A DNA stretch of 64,000 bases, taken from the NCBI RefSeq assembly GCF_003386205.1, contig NZ_QRDY01000015.1:1-64000 (forward strand), in the 5' to 3' direction. The position numbers and the translations under genes were made by a program. The notes under the pieces are model-generated. The model saw nothing but the letters and a program-made list of their open reading frames with translations, had not been told where the DNA came from and ran no database searches. Source of the stretch: Cohnella lupini. Lineage in GTDB: Bacteria; Bacillota; Bacilli; Paenibacillales; Paenibacillaceae. Positions 15,458 to 23,857 of the stretch are shown one piece after another; the first letter of the stretch is position 1; the number at the start of each line of letters is the position of its first letter.

Positions 15458-17053
15458 ATGATGATAGAAACAAGAGATACATATATATCTAACTCACACC
15501 AAAAATGTTTGGATCATAAATTGGATCCCAATGATCTGCCAGTTCCTAAAGAAAAATTGCCGAAAAGTGTGTTGGAGCAAAGGAAAAGTAAACTTGATGT
15601 TACCATATCCGTAGCAAGACAATTTATGACGAGGTTAATATCCGATTTAGACGGGACGGCTGTTGTGATCAGTATCACTGATCATGAAGGGTACATTTTA
15701 GAAATGTACGGTGATGAAATGATTAAGTGGCAAATTGAATCATTAGGTTTATCCACCGGAATCAGATTAGAGGAAGAGAAAGTTGGAACGAATAGTATTG
15801 AAATGGCATTAAGAATGGGACAATCCGCAAAGCTCATTGGATCAGACCATTTTTTCCGTTGTTTACATGAAACTGCTTGTTTCTCTGTACCATTTCGTTC
15901 TTCGGGTAAAATAAGCGGAACGATTTCGATGATGATGGCCGCTCATCATGTAAGCCCATACCATTTAGGATTGCTCCAGTCTGCTGTAGATTCTATAGAA
16001 CGAGAGGTAATTGCAAAGAAGCAGAATAAGAAATTATCAGTTTTGAATCAAGTGCTAATGGAAAACAGTCGAACCGGGGTCATTTTGACCGATGAGAATG
16101 GAAAAATAGTCGAAATAAATCCTTATGCCGAGAAAGTTTTATCTAGTAAAAAAGGTGAAATACGCAATCGTCCAATTACGGAAGCAGCAGTTATCGGAGA
16201 ATACATGGGAAGGGTTTTGGGAGGTAGTAAAAAGTATGAAGATATAGAGATATCTATATCAAATAAAACTTTTTTATTTGACTCATTTCCAATCTATGAT
16301 GAATCCAACCAAATCATCGGTGTATTCGGCCAGTTTAGAGATATTACAGAAAGACTAGTTTTAGAAAGACAACTCATGCTAAGCGAGAAATTGTCGGCTA
16401 TAGGTAAAATTAGTGCCGGGCTTGCTCATGAGATTAGAAATCCGCTTACGTCAATCATAGGATTATTAGCGCTCCTTAAAGAAAATTTTAAAACGGCCGA
16501 CCATAAGCAAAAAGACTATTTTAGAATCATCTTCAATGAGTTAGAAAGAATAAAAAATCTTGTACAGCAATTTGTGATGATGGCTAAGCCTGATCAAAAA
16601 GAAATCATAAAAACTAGAGTAGGCCTGCATGCGCTTATTGAAGATATTTTGGCGTTAATGGAAAGTGACTTTCATAGTAAAAACATAAAAGTACATTATC
16701 AACCTTTTTATAAAGATAAGATTTACATAGATAAGGATAAAATAAAACAGGTCATTCTAAATATTCTACAAAATTCCTTTGATGCAATCGACTTAGATGG
16801 GAACATATCAGTTGTTATCCAGCAGAGCCGACTGGATAATGGGATTGAAATTATCATTAGAGATGATGGATTTGGAATGGATAAAGATACTTTAGAAAAG
16901 CTATCTACTCCTTTTCATTCAACGAAAAAATACGGATTAGGTCTAGGATTATCGATGAGCTATAGCATTATTGAATTGCATAAAGGAAGAATAAAAGTAG
17001 AAAGCGAGAATGGAAAAGGGACAACCTTTATAATATGGTTGCCACAAACTTGA
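15458..17053 (+). CDS. Orphan sensor histidine kinase (GAF-PAS-HisKA-HATPase)
   Basis: 531 aa from ATG 15458, with a second ATG directly after it; no strong ribosome site, so the start is uncertain. No membrane segment, so it is cytoplasmic. An AcoR-like GAF region lies at about 65-185 (GTAVVISITDHEGYILEMYG, GIRLEEEKVGTNSIEMALR), a PAS domain at about 195-290 (SRTGVILTDENGKIVEINPYAEK, FRDITER), the HisKA box AGLAHEIRNPL with phospho-His near 323, and an ATPase domain with DDGFGMD and GLGLGLSMSYSI. Kinases of this build feed sporulation phosphorelays or act with AtoC-like regulators. No response regulator gene is adjacent. The gene is clearly more AT-rich than its neighbours, which suggests transfer or a different age. 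Confidence 0.82.
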   Translation: MMIETRDTYISNSHQKCLDHKLDPNDLPVPKEKLPKSVLEQRKSKLDVTISVARQFMTRLISDLDGTAVVISITDHEGYILEMYGDEMIKWQIESLGLSTGIRLEEEKVGTNSIEMALRMGQSAKLIGSDHFFRCLHETACFSVPFRSSGKISGTISMMMAAHHVSPYHLGLLQSAVDSIEREVIAKKQNKKLSVLNQVLMENSRTGVILTDENGKIVEINPYAEKVLSSKKGEIRNRPITEAAVIGEYMGRVLGGSKKYEDIEISISNKTFLFDSFPIYDESNQIIGVFGQFRDITERLVLERQLMLSEKLSAIGKISAGLAHEIRNPLTSIIGLLALLKENFKTADHKQKDYFRIIFNELERIKNLVQQFVMMAKPDQKEIIKTRVGLHALIEDILALMESDFHSKNIKVHYQPFYKDKIYIDKDKIKQVILNILQNSFDAIDLDGNISVVIQQSRLDNGIEIIIRDDGFGMDKDTLEKLSTPFHSTKKYGLGLGLSMSYSIIELHKGRIKVESENGKGTTFIIWLPQT

Positions 17054-17171
17054 AAATTCAATAAAAGGATATTTCAGGAAAAATTTTATTATCTTCGGAG
17101 CAAGTAATGAATTGGGCGAGGCAAGAGGAAGTTTGGAACGATAGCTGAACAAAAGAAAAAGAAATCAATGT

Positions 17172-17220
17172 AAGGGTCATCCCGCAAAGGATGGCCCTAA
17201 AAGCGTCTCCGCTTATTTTT
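17172..17220 (+). terminator. Double terminator after the orphan kinase
   Basis: First hairpin AGGGtCATCC/GGATGGcCCT (17173-17198), second AAGCG/CGCTT (17201-17214) followed by ATTTTT. It lies between convergent genes. Repeat copy R6 follows directly. Confidence 0.75.
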
Positions 17221-17221
17221 C

Positions 17222-17249
17222 ACCGTTAAGCTGAACCCTTGTATAACAT
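17222..17249 (+). repeat. Dispersed terminator-associated repeat, degenerate copy R6
   Basis: ACCGTTAAGCTGAACCCTT then TATAACATC. Only the left CCGTTA and the TGAACC core are kept. The preceding hairpin is almost the same as those before R5 and R8. Confidence 0.55.
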
Positions 17250-17262
17250 CAAGAAACCGCGG

Positions 17263-17733
17263 TCAAGGCGGTGGGGTCTCACTAGATGCTGAGTTCCCTG
17301 TTTTTGTTCTTTCCGCCAACTTAGTGATCGACTCCATGTCTTGATCGGTTAATTGATCAAGGAAATATTTGCGTATTGCCTTAGCCGCGATAGGATGGGC
17401 TTCATCCAATGCGGATTTCCCAGCAGAAGTGATGATGACCTGAACACCGCGATCTGTGTCTAATGGTTTTCTCGTTACAAGCCCGCGTTTCTCCATCCGC
17501 GTCAAATGATGTGACAATCGGCTCTTATCCCAGTCCATCGAGTCAGCTAACTCCTGTTGACGAAGGCTGCCGTTCCCAAAAAGGACTAACCGATCCAATA
17601 CTGCATAATCACCTTCGGATAGTCCTGTGTGCTCGGACATCTCTTTAACTACGCGACCGAAGATGCTCTGAAAGGAGCCTTTCCACAAGTGCCATATACG
17701 CATTTCCTCTTCGTTTAACTCGTTCTTGTCCAT
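17263..17733 (-). CDS. MarR family transcriptional regulator
   Basis: 156 aa from ATG 17733 (MDKNELNEEE); upstream in-frame codons would read through the operator and have no ribosome site. MarR winged helix: LSEGDYAVLDRLV, SLRQQELADSMDWDKSRLSHHLTRMEKRGLVTRK, then a wing with DRGVQVIITSAGKSAL. MarR dimers repress divergent genes and release DNA on binding phenolic or oxidising compounds. It faces an SDR gene across a 119-bp gap that holds two near-identical palindromes, so it most likely represses both itself and the SDR. Confidence 0.88.
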   Translation of the reverse strand: MDKNELNEEEMRIWHLWKGSFQSIFGRVVKEMSEHTGLSEGDYAVLDRLVLFGNGSLRQQELADSMDWDKSRLSHHLTRMEKRGLVTRKPLDTDRGVQVIITSAGKSALDEAHPIAAKAIRKYFLDQLTDQDMESITKLAERTKTGNSASSETPPP

Positions 17734-17749
17734 AGGAACATAATAGCAT

Positions 17750-17802
17750 GGTTGACGTGTCAACCACAATATGTTACAGTTATTTTAAGTTGACATGTCA
17801 AC
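17750..17802. promoter_or_regulatory. Twin MarR operators between divergent marR and SDR genes
   Basis: GGTTGACGTGTCAACC (17750-17765, one central mismatch) and the perfect palindrome GTTGACATGTCAAC (17789-17802) lie with centres about 38 bp apart. Each is placed close to one of the two divergent starts. Confidence 0.8.
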
Positions 17803-17852
17803 CAAGATATATAGCAAATGCCGTACATCGATGCAAAAAGGAGAGTATCACT

Positions 17853-18605
17853 ATGCATGACAAACCAGTCGCCTTGGTCACCGGGGCCAACAAAGGAATC
17901 GGTCTTCAAATCGCGAAGGATCTCGCGGCTAATGGCCTTACCGTACTAGTCGGGTCACGCAACCTCGAGCAAGGGGAGACGGCTGCGAAGAGCATCGGAG
18001 CGAACGCCCGAGCCCTCCAGCTTGACGTTACGAATCAGGTCTCCATCGAAGCCGCGGCAGAACTCATCCGGAACGAGCTTGGCCGTCTCGACGTGCTCGT
18101 AAACAACGCGGGCATCTCGCATGCCGGAAAGACGGGCAGACCACTCGAGGAGATCGCGAATTCTGGCCGCCCGAGCGTTGCATCTCTCGACGAAGTGCGT
18201 GCTGTGTTCGAGACGAACGTGTTCGGCGTTATCGCCGTCACGCAAGCAATGCTGCCGCTCCTTCGTGAAGCGCCGGCGGGACGCATCGTCAACTTATCGA
18301 GCTCTTCCGGATCGCTGACGATCAACTCGGACCCGAACTTTCCGCATCGGTCGGTTTTCGGCGCCGTTTACAGCCCGTCGAAGACCGCCCTTAACGCGAT
18401 CACGCTTGCCTTAGCCATCGAGCTCGAGTCGACAGGCATCAAGGTTAACGCTGCGTGCCCGGGTTTCACAGGTACGGACCTCAACAACTTCGCGGGGACT
18501 CGAACCGTCCAACAGGCTGCACGCGAGCCTGTGCGCCTCGCGCTCCTTGACAATAACGGCCCGACGGGCACGTTCTCGGACGAAGATGGGCCGCTCCCGT
18601 GGTGA
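17853..18605 (+). CDS. Short-chain dehydrogenase/reductase (SDR)
   Basis: 250 aa from ATG 17853, 7 nt after AAAAAGGAGAG; the open frame further upstream crosses the operators. Rossmann signature TGANKGIG (about 10-17), NNAG, catalytic Ser in NLSSSSG and the pair Y-x-x-x-K in YSPSK, then ACPGFTGTDLN. An insertion with PLEEIANSGRPS lies after NNAG. It belongs with carbonyl-reductase-like SDRs that reduce aldehydes, ketones or quinones with NAD(P)H. Control by the divergent MarR regulator fits a detoxification role; the substrate is unknown. Confidence 0.88.
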   Translation: MHDKPVALVTGANKGIGLQIAKDLAANGLTVLVGSRNLEQGETAAKSIGANARALQLDVTNQVSIEAAAELIRNELGRLDVLVNNAGISHAGKTGRPLEEIANSGRPSVASLDEVRAVFETNVFGVIAVTQAMLPLLREAPAGRIVNLSSSSGSLTINSDPNFPHRSVFGAVYSPSKTALNAITLALAIELESTGIKVNAACPGFTGTDLNNFAGTRTVQQAAREPVRLALLDNNGPTGTFSDEDGPLPW

Positions 18606-18688
18606 TGAATCTGGAGCGCGTGATCGAAAGGAATTGTCGGCAGGAAGCTGAGGAGCGAATGCTTGCCGGACACTCTGAGGTCATGTAA
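18605..18688 (+). CDS. Possible 27-aa coupled ORF or gene remnant
   Basis: ATG 18605 overlaps the SDR stop (TGATG), and the frame runs for 27 codons: opening MNLERVIERNCRQEAEER and ending SEVM. The composition is charged and helical, like the tail of a larger protein, and the following sequence has no continuation. It may be a coupled micro-ORF, a remnant, or chance. Confidence 0.25.
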   Translation: MNLERVIERNCRQEAEERMLAGHSEVM

Positions 18689-18760
18689 GATACACAACAG
18701 CTCATCTGTCGGGTGCTCCAACAGAGCAGTAGCGGATGAGTAATTCCCATATTCAGAACG

Positions 18761-18806
18761 AAAAAGCCTTCAAAACCACCACCATAGTGGGTCTGAAGGC
18801 TTTTTT
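18761..18806. terminator. Bidirectional terminator between SDR and tetR genes
   Basis: AAAAAGCCTTC (18761-18771) pairs with GAAGGCTTTTT (18794-18805), with an inner ACC/GGT pair, and has an A-run on the left and T-run on the right. The T-run merges into repeat R7. Confidence 0.85.
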
Positions 18807-18851
18807 GCCGTTTCAAGCAGCGCGGTGAACCGTATCATAAATAAGGGCAAG
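18805..18851 (+). repeat. Dispersed terminator-associated repeat, copy R7
   Basis: TTGCCGTT...GCGCGGTGAACCGTATCATAAATAAGGGCAAG. Nearly complete: the left end TTGCCGTT and the right end GGGCAAG still pair apart from one base. The core is the same as R2. Confidence 0.8.
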
Positions 18852-18939
18852 TTTTTACTGGAAGGTGCTTAAGCGGATTAGGCTTTCTAAGTGTGACTCC
18901 GCAGATAGCAGGAGATTGCGGCCATATTCACGATCATGC

Positions 18940-19533
18940 TCATCCGGTTGCTTGCTCCCAATAAGCGCCTAAATTAACCGTTACAACCTCGACAACCTCT
19001 TCCACCATCGATTCCAGCGTGCGGGCCTGAACCTCCCTGCTCCACTGCAGGGCCGACCCGAATATGCCCCAACTGACCACAAGAGCCGTAGCTTCCAGCT
19101 TTTCTGGCGGGCCGCTCTGTTTAGGCCCCGATTTTAGCCATTGGAGTAGGAGACGATACAATTCCTTTTGCATGGCGTTCTCCAGCAACGGCTCAAATTG
19201 CTTGTCTCCCGGCGTGAGGTACTGTCGAAATCGTACTAGAAAATGAAAGACGGTCTGAACAAGGACATACAGATTGTCCGGACTGAAGGCAGCATCATCC
19301 GGCAGTTTATTTCTAAGAATAAGTTGATACTTCTCCGTCATCCAATAAGCGAGAAAAGCGAATTTGTCTTCAAAATGGGCATAGAAGGTTGCGCGGTTAA
19401 CGGCCGCTCGATTCGTTATGTCGTGAACGGAAATGGAATAGATGTTTCTCTTTTCGCCGAGCAGATCGTTAAAGGCTTGAATAAACAATTGTCGGGTTCT
19501 CTTTACACGGGGATCGCTTGGATTTACCGGCAT
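18940..19533 (-). CDS. TetR/AcrR family transcriptional regulator
   Basis: 197 aa. N-terminal HTH: DPRVKRTRQLFIQAFNDLL, then SISVHDITNRAAVNRATFYAHFEDKFAFL. It shares this N-terminus and the C-terminal pattern SWGIFGSALQWSRE with the regulator at 32703-33281 (SWGIYGASVEWRRD), so the two are paralogues of one subfamily. It is divergent from the NmrA-like oxidoreductase gene, which is therefore the likely target; no clear palindrome is visible in the 188-bp gap. Ligand unknown. Confidence 0.85.
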   Translation of the reverse strand: MPVNPSDPRVKRTRQLFIQAFNDLLGEKRNIYSISVHDITNRAAVNRATFYAHFEDKFAFLAYWMTEKYQLILRNKLPDDAAFSPDNLYVLVQTVFHFLVRFRQYLTPGDKQFEPLLENAMQKELYRLLLQWLKSGPKQSGPPEKLEATALVVSWGIFGSALQWSREVQARTLESMVEEVVEVVTVNLGAYWEQATG

Positions 19534-19721
19534 GCTACACCACGCTTTCTTCGGATCTCAAAAACCAACAAAACGGCGATTGTGTCGGGAACGCAACGAA
19601 ACCGGCCTTTTGCTGATTGTTGACCGGGCTCCAACCCCTTATCTTTTACTTATGCGATATATGGTTACACAAATCCGTATAGTTAGCAAACTTATTACAG
19701 AGAAGAAAGGGTGAGAGTAAC

Positions 19722-20579
19722 ATGATTATCGTTACTGGAGCGAATGGGAATTTAGGCAGGGGCGTGGTCGAGCAGTTGCTTAAGCGCATCCCGGCTGAGC
19801 AGATTGGTGTCAGTGTTCGGGATGTGGGCCAGGCGCAGGATCTAGAGGAGCGCGGCGTACGTGTTCGTCATGGCGATTTCGCTGAGGCGGAGAGCTTGCT
19901 GAATGCTTTTGAAGGCGCGTCGCAGGTTCTCCTGGTTTCAACCGGTATTTTGGGAGATGCGGGGATCAGTCAGCACCAAACCGCGATTGACACAGCAAAG
20001 AAATCCGGTGCCGGACGGGTTCTTTACACGAGTCACATGGGCTCTTCTTCGACGTCGTATTTTCCGCCTATGGTTCACCATGCAGCGACAGAAGATTTGC
20101 TTGAACAGTCGGGTATGCGCCACACGTCTCTTCGCAACGGTTTTTACGCCTCCTCGTTGGTTAGATTAATAGGCGATGCCGTCACAACAGGCGAGTTGAT
20201 TGTTCCCGAGGACGGTCCGATTGCCTGGACAACGCACTCGGATTTGGCCCAAGCTACTGAAGTGATCTTAACCGGGAAGAACTGGGATGGTCCATCTCCG
20301 AATCTAACGGCCTCTGAAGCGATTGACATGGAGGGGGTTGCGGCGATGGTATCGGATATCGTCGGCCGGCCTATCTATCGAAAGGTCTTAACGGACGAAG
20401 CGTATCGGGCATATCTGACTGCCCAAGGTTTTCCGGAAGCGCGCATTGCAATCACCTTGGGTTTATTCCTTGCCAGCCGTAACGGGGACTTCGCGCAAAC
20501 GAGTGACGCTTTAGCTGACCTGATCGGGCGACCTCCGGTGACGCTAAGAGACTTTCTAAAAGAGTCTTTACCTCTATAG
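19722..20579 (+). CDS. NmrA/QorB-like NAD(P)-binding oxidoreductase
   Basis: 285 aa, ATG 19722 after GAAGAAAGGGTGAGAG. Atypical SDR with N-terminal TGANGNLGRGVVEQLL dinucleotide motif, D-F at the end of strand 3 (RHGDFAE), then VSTG, YTSHMGSSSTSYFP and the helix HHAATEDLLEQSGMRHTSLRNGFY. It closely resembles QorB/YtfG-type NAD(P)H:quinone reductases, which reduce quinones and lack the YxxxK active site. The divergent TetR gene suggests inducible expression. Repeat R8 and its terminator follow. Confidence 0.85.
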   Translation: MIIVTGANGNLGRGVVEQLLKRIPAEQIGVSVRDVGQAQDLEERGVRVRHGDFAEAESLLNAFEGASQVLLVSTGILGDAGISQHQTAIDTAKKSGAGRVLYTSHMGSSSTSYFPPMVHHAATEDLLEQSGMRHTSLRNGFYASSLVRLIGDAVTTGELIVPEDGPIAWTTHSDLAQATEVILTGKNWDGPSPNLTASEAIDMEGVAAMVSDIVGRPIYRKVLTDEAYRAYLTAQGFPEARIAITLGLFLASRNGDFAQTSDALADLIGRPPVTLRDFLKESLPL

Positions 20580-20618
20580 ACGCGCTGTGAATGCTGTTTC
20601 CGGTTTATTCGTGTAATG

Positions 20619-20650
20619 AAAGGGCCATCCCGCATAGGATGGCCCTTTAA
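20619..20650 (+). terminator. Rho-independent terminator after the NmrA-like gene
   Basis: Perfect stem AAAGGGCCATCC (20619-20630) with GGATGGCCCTTT (20637-20648), then AA. It directly precedes repeat R8 and shares its stem with the hairpins before R5 and R6. Confidence 0.8.
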
Positions 20651-20698
20651 CTTGCCGTTACAGACAGCGCGGAGAACCTTATCATAAGTAACGGCAAG
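20651..20698 (+). repeat. Dispersed terminator-associated repeat, complete copy R8 with 11-bp inverted ends
   Basis: 48 bp bounded by the perfect inverted pair CTTGCCGTTAC (20651-20661) and GTAACGGCAAG (20688-20698). The interior contains GCGGAGAACCTTATCATAA. This is the best preserved member, and from it the family can be defined. It may fold as an 11-bp hairpin with a 26-nt loop, or represent a very small non-autonomous element. Confidence 0.85.
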
Positions 20699-20833
20699 TA
20701 CAAAAATCGCCAATAATATGATCATTGTAGTTGTTTGTAAACAGTGTTAGTCTAACAACGGCAAACTTATAATCTATGCTCTTCAATACATTCGAAAATA
20801 GTCACCATTTTAGCTATCAAGAAAGGTAACACT

Positions 20834-22573
20834 ATGATAAAAGTCGATAACTTATCCTTCTCGTTTCCGCAAAAAGAACTCTATACCAACATTTCGTTTA
20901 CGCTTGAAAAAGGTCAACATTGCGCTTTTATCGGAACAAACGGCAGTGGGAAAAGTACGCTGATCGAGATCCTGACGGATCCGGAAAGATATTTGTTTGA
21001 TGGCAAGTTAGAGATCGACCCGGATTGCAGAATCGGGCATGTGAGTCAGTTCTCGCAAGTGGACAAAACCAAAGAAATGACCGTTTTCGAATATATCGGA
21101 GAAGAATTTATTAAGATACAAGATGAAATCACATCGATTTATGCTGAAATGGCAACCACGTCGGATATGGATTCGCTGCTGGAAAAGTATCAATCGGCTT
21201 TGGATGCCTTCGAGTCGATGGACGGGGATAATTTTGAAAACACCATTAATAAGCAACTGAACCTGGCAAACCTCATGAAGATAAAAGATCTTAACGTATC
21301 CGACCTGAGCGGCGGGGAATTCAAACTCATTCAAGTAATGAAGGAAATGCTTAGCCGTCCGGACTTGCTGATTATGGACGAACCCGATGTATTTTTGGAC
21401 TTTGATAACCTAAATGCACTTAAAAAATTGATCAATTCCCACAAAGGCATGCTGCTGGTTGTTACGCACAACAGATATCTGTTGAATCATTGTTTCAACA
21501 AAATCTTACACCTTGAGAACACCGAGATCCAAGAGTTTGATGGGCGATACATCGATTATAATTTTTCATTACTTCAGACAAAAATCGAGTTACAAGAACT
21601 CGCGATCGCTGATGATGAAGAAATCGAGAGAAACGAGAACATCGTCAATAATCTTAGGGCTATGGCAACTATTTATTCGGATGCATCTAGAGGAAGAGCG
21701 TTAAAAGCTAGAGTTAGTTTTCAAGAAAGATTGGAAGCGCGTAGAATTAAAGCGCCATTCGTTAATATTAAGCAGCCGAATATCCGTTTCGGTATTGCTA
21801 ATGAAATTCAAGACAGCACGGTTATAAATGTCAGTAATTATGGTGTTGCCTTTGATGAGTTGCTTCTGGAAAATGTTAACTTTGAGATAAAATCTACGGA
21901 TAAGGTAGCCATTATCGGTTCGAACGGTACCGGGAAAACAACCTTCCTCCGAGATATCTACAAAAATAATCTTGATTCAATTGAATTTAATGCCGATGTT
22001 AAAGTGGCTTATTTATCTCAGATTCAAAGTGAAATGCTCAAGGATTCCAATACGATAATGGAAGAATTCATCGATGCTGGGTTTAAAACCTATGACGAGA
22101 TCAGATCGTATCTTTTAAACTATGGCTTTGAAGGGGAAATCCTTAATCAAAAGATTGAATCTTTATCCGGCGGAGAAAAAAACATCCTTCAACTGGCTAA
22201 AGTTTCTGCAAGTAAAGCAAACGTATTGCTTCTTGATGAACCGACAAGCCATTTAGACACCTATACGCAAATAGCGTTGGAGAAAGCCATTGAAGACTAT
22301 AAAGGCGCGATTCTCATGATTTCGCATGATTTCTATTCTGTTGTGAATGGTATGGATTATGTTTTGATCATTGAAGATAAGACGATTAGAAAAATGAGCA
22401 TACGAAAATTTAGACAGATGATTTACGAAAGTCATTTTGATAGAGATTATTTAGCAACGGAGCAAAATAAAAAAGCAGTTGAAATGAAAATAGAATTGGC
22501 TTTAAAAGAGAAAAATTTCGAACTTGCAAAAGGATTGGTCGATGAGCTGGAAGAGCTGATTAAGTTGCTCTAA
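20834..22573 (+). CDS. ABC-F family ATPase (possible ribosome-protection/antibiotic-resistance type)
   Basis: 579 aa, ATG 20834 after GAAAGG. Two ABC domains in one chain and no membrane segment. Domain 1: Walker A GTNGSGKST (about 34-42), signature LSGGE, Walker B LLIMDEPDVFLDF. A helical linker (about 240-335) with many charged residues follows. Domain 2: GSNGTGKTT, signature LSGGE, LLLDEPTSHLD and switch ISHDF. ABC-F proteins act on the ribosome; some displace macrolide, lincosamide or pleuromutilin drugs. The Walker B extension DEPDVFLD instead of the usual DEPTNHLD in domain 1 is atypical. More AT-rich than its neighbours. Whether it gives resistance cannot be read from sequence. Confidence 0.85.
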   Translation: MIKVDNLSFSFPQKELYTNISFTLEKGQHCAFIGTNGSGKSTLIEILTDPERYLFDGKLEIDPDCRIGHVSQFSQVDKTKEMTVFEYIGEEFIKIQDEITSIYAEMATTSDMDSLLEKYQSALDAFESMDGDNFENTINKQLNLANLMKIKDLNVSDLSGGEFKLIQVMKEMLSRPDLLIMDEPDVFLDFDNLNALKKLINSHKGMLLVVTHNRYLLNHCFNKILHLENTEIQEFDGRYIDYNFSLLQTKIELQELAIADDEEIERNENIVNNLRAMATIYSDASRGRALKARVSFQERLEARRIKAPFVNIKQPNIRFGIANEIQDSTVINVSNYGVAFDELLLENVNFEIKSTDKVAIIGSNGTGKTTFLRDIYKNNLDSIEFNADVKVAYLSQIQSEMLKDSNTIMEEFIDAGFKTYDEIRSYLLNYGFEGEILNQKIESLSGGEKNILQLAKVSASKANVLLLDEPTSHLDTYTQIALEKAIEDYKGAILMISHDFYSVVNGMDYVLIIEDKTIRKMSIRKFRQMIYESHFDRDYLATEQNKKAVEMKIELALKEKNFELAKGLVDELEELIKLL

Positions 22574-22619
22574 GAATGAGTTAGCCCGAGTTCGACGATG
22601 AAGCATACGAGCAAACACG

Positions 22620-22651
22620 TTAAAAGCCATCCAACGGGATGGCTTTTAACT
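22620..22651. terminator. Bidirectional terminator between ABC-F and SDR genes
   Basis: Perfect palindrome with arms GTTAAAAGCCATCC (22620-22633) and GGATGGCTTTTAAC (22638-22651), between convergent genes. A smaller AATCATTC/GAATGATT hairpin follows at 22654-22670. No repeat copy follows this one. Confidence 0.85.
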
Positions 22652-22684
22652 AATCATTCGGAATGATTATTCCAATCCTAATAG

Positions 22685-23443
22685 TTAAATCAAGTTTTTC
22701 GTTGACTGATAAATCTTTTCGGTATATACGTCGATTTCGTCTCGCGACATACGCAAGCGGGCTACGGAAGTACCATACCCGATTTCTTTGCTGTCCCCGG
22801 CCAATTCGTTGAAGACGGCATCCGCGAAGGCATCCAACGGTTCTCCTTGATGATGCAATCCTGTCCCGCCTAAATCCGTGGCCACCGCTGGAGGAGCGAC
22901 TTCAACGACCTCGACAGACGTTTCGGATAGCTGGTGTCTTATGCTTACGGTGAAAGAATGAAGCGCCGCCTTGGTCGCCGAATACATTGGGGCAATCGCA
23001 AACGGCGTAAAAGCCAGTCCGGATGTGACGTTAATGATTGCCGCCGATTCCTTGGACGCGAAATAAGGAGCGAAAAGCATGGTCAAGTGAAAAGGGGCTT
23101 CAAGATTGGTCGCGATTTCTTTGTTGAAATAACCCCAATCGTCTCTGGCATCCGACTGAAGCACATTAAAACGCTGCTGAATGCCAGCGTTATTGACCAG
23201 CACATTCACTTCCGGATAGTTCGCCATGACCCAGTCCACCAGTGCTAGACGATCTGAGGCCTCTTCCAAATTACATACGCGTGCGATAAGACCGGGAACC
23301 TTGTCTCTCGCATCCTGAAGAACACTTTCACGCCGGCCGCATACAATCACTGTATTGCCGTTATTAATAAATCGTTCTGCGAGAGCTAGTCCTATTCCAG
23401 TGCCTCCACCTGTAATCAATAGGGTATTTCCGGAAAGCTTCAT
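22685..23443 (-). CDS. DltE-like short-chain dehydrogenase
   Basis: 252 aa, ATG 23443 with GAGGAGG upstream. Motifs: TGGGTGIG (about 11-18), VNNAG, active-site NVTSG and Y-x-x-x-K in YSATK. It matches the DltE/YdfG-like group of classical SDRs (WGYFNKEIATNLEAPFHLTML). Despite the name, DltE has no settled role in D-alanylation, and here no dlt genes are near. Its start overlaps the stop of the merR-type gene by 4 nt (ATGA), so it is co-transcribed with and controlled by that regulator. Confidence 0.87.
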   Translation of the reverse strand: MKLSGNTLLITGGGTGIGLALAERFINNGNTVIVCGRRESVLQDARDKVPGLIARVCNLEEASDRLALVDWVMANYPEVNVLVNNAGIQQRFNVLQSDARDDWGYFNKEIATNLEAPFHLTMLFAPYFASKESAAIINVTSGLAFTPFAIAPMYSATKAALHSFTVSIRHQLSETSVEVVEVAPPAVATDLGGTGLHHQGEPLDAFADAVFNELAGDSKEIGYGTSVARLRMSRDEIDVYTEKIYQSTKNLI

Positions 23444-23814
23444 GGTCGTTCCTCCTCAATCTGCTTGATATAGCGTTCGATTTTCTCATCGATTGTCGGT
23501 AAATAGTCGTTCAACAACGCAATCTCATCTAGCATCCGTTGTTTGTGTTCCCTCATCATGTCAAGCCGACGTTCAAGGGTGGGAGCTCCTTCTACAATCA
23601 TTTCCATATACTTCCTAATGCTATTTATGGGCATATGCGTGTTTTTAAAGCAAACGACGGCTTGAAGAAGAGCCATTTGACGTTCAGAAAATAAGCGTCT
23701 ACCTGCATCATCACGTTCGATGAGCGGCAGCAGTCCTTTCTTATCGTAATAACGTAATGCTGATTCGGGAATATTGAATAGGGCTGACACTTCGCCGATG
23801 GAATTATACTTCAC
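23440..23814 (-). CDS. MerR family transcriptional regulator
   Basis: 124 aa. MerR winged helix SIGEVSALFNIPESALRYYDKKGLLPLIERDDAGRRLFSE, then a second motif and a coiled-coil dimer helix (MMREHKQRMLDEIALL). There are no metal-binding cysteines in the C-terminal loop, so it is of the small-molecule or stress type. MerR proteins activate promoters with an over-long 19-bp spacer by twisting the DNA; such a promoter with a perfect palindrome lies just upstream (23858-23888), so it activates its own operon with the SDR. Confidence 0.88.
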   Translation of the reverse strand: MKYNSIGEVSALFNIPESALRYYDKKGLLPLIERDDAGRRLFSERQMALLQAVVCFKNTHMPINSIRKYMEMIVEGAPTLERRLDMMREHKQRMLDEIALLNDYLPTIDEKIERYIKQIEEERP

Positions 23815-23857
23815 TTGGAGGCCTCCGAATCCTGCATTTGTTAATGTCGACTTGTAT

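Larger units (their letters stand above)
18606..18939. other. Gap between convergent SDR and tetR genes
   Basis: Holds the possible 27-aa ORF, a strong terminator (18761-18806) and repeat copy R7 (18805-18851). I see no further gene or motif in the rest. Confidence 0.6.

Noticed and set aside
20776..20829. 17-codon frame (MLFNTFENSHHFSYQER) just before the ABC-F gene, a possible attenuation leader peptide
   Set aside because: It has no ribosome site, and the best -10 (TATAAT 20768-20773) would start transcription at about 20780, inside the frame. No terminator/antiterminator pair follows it.
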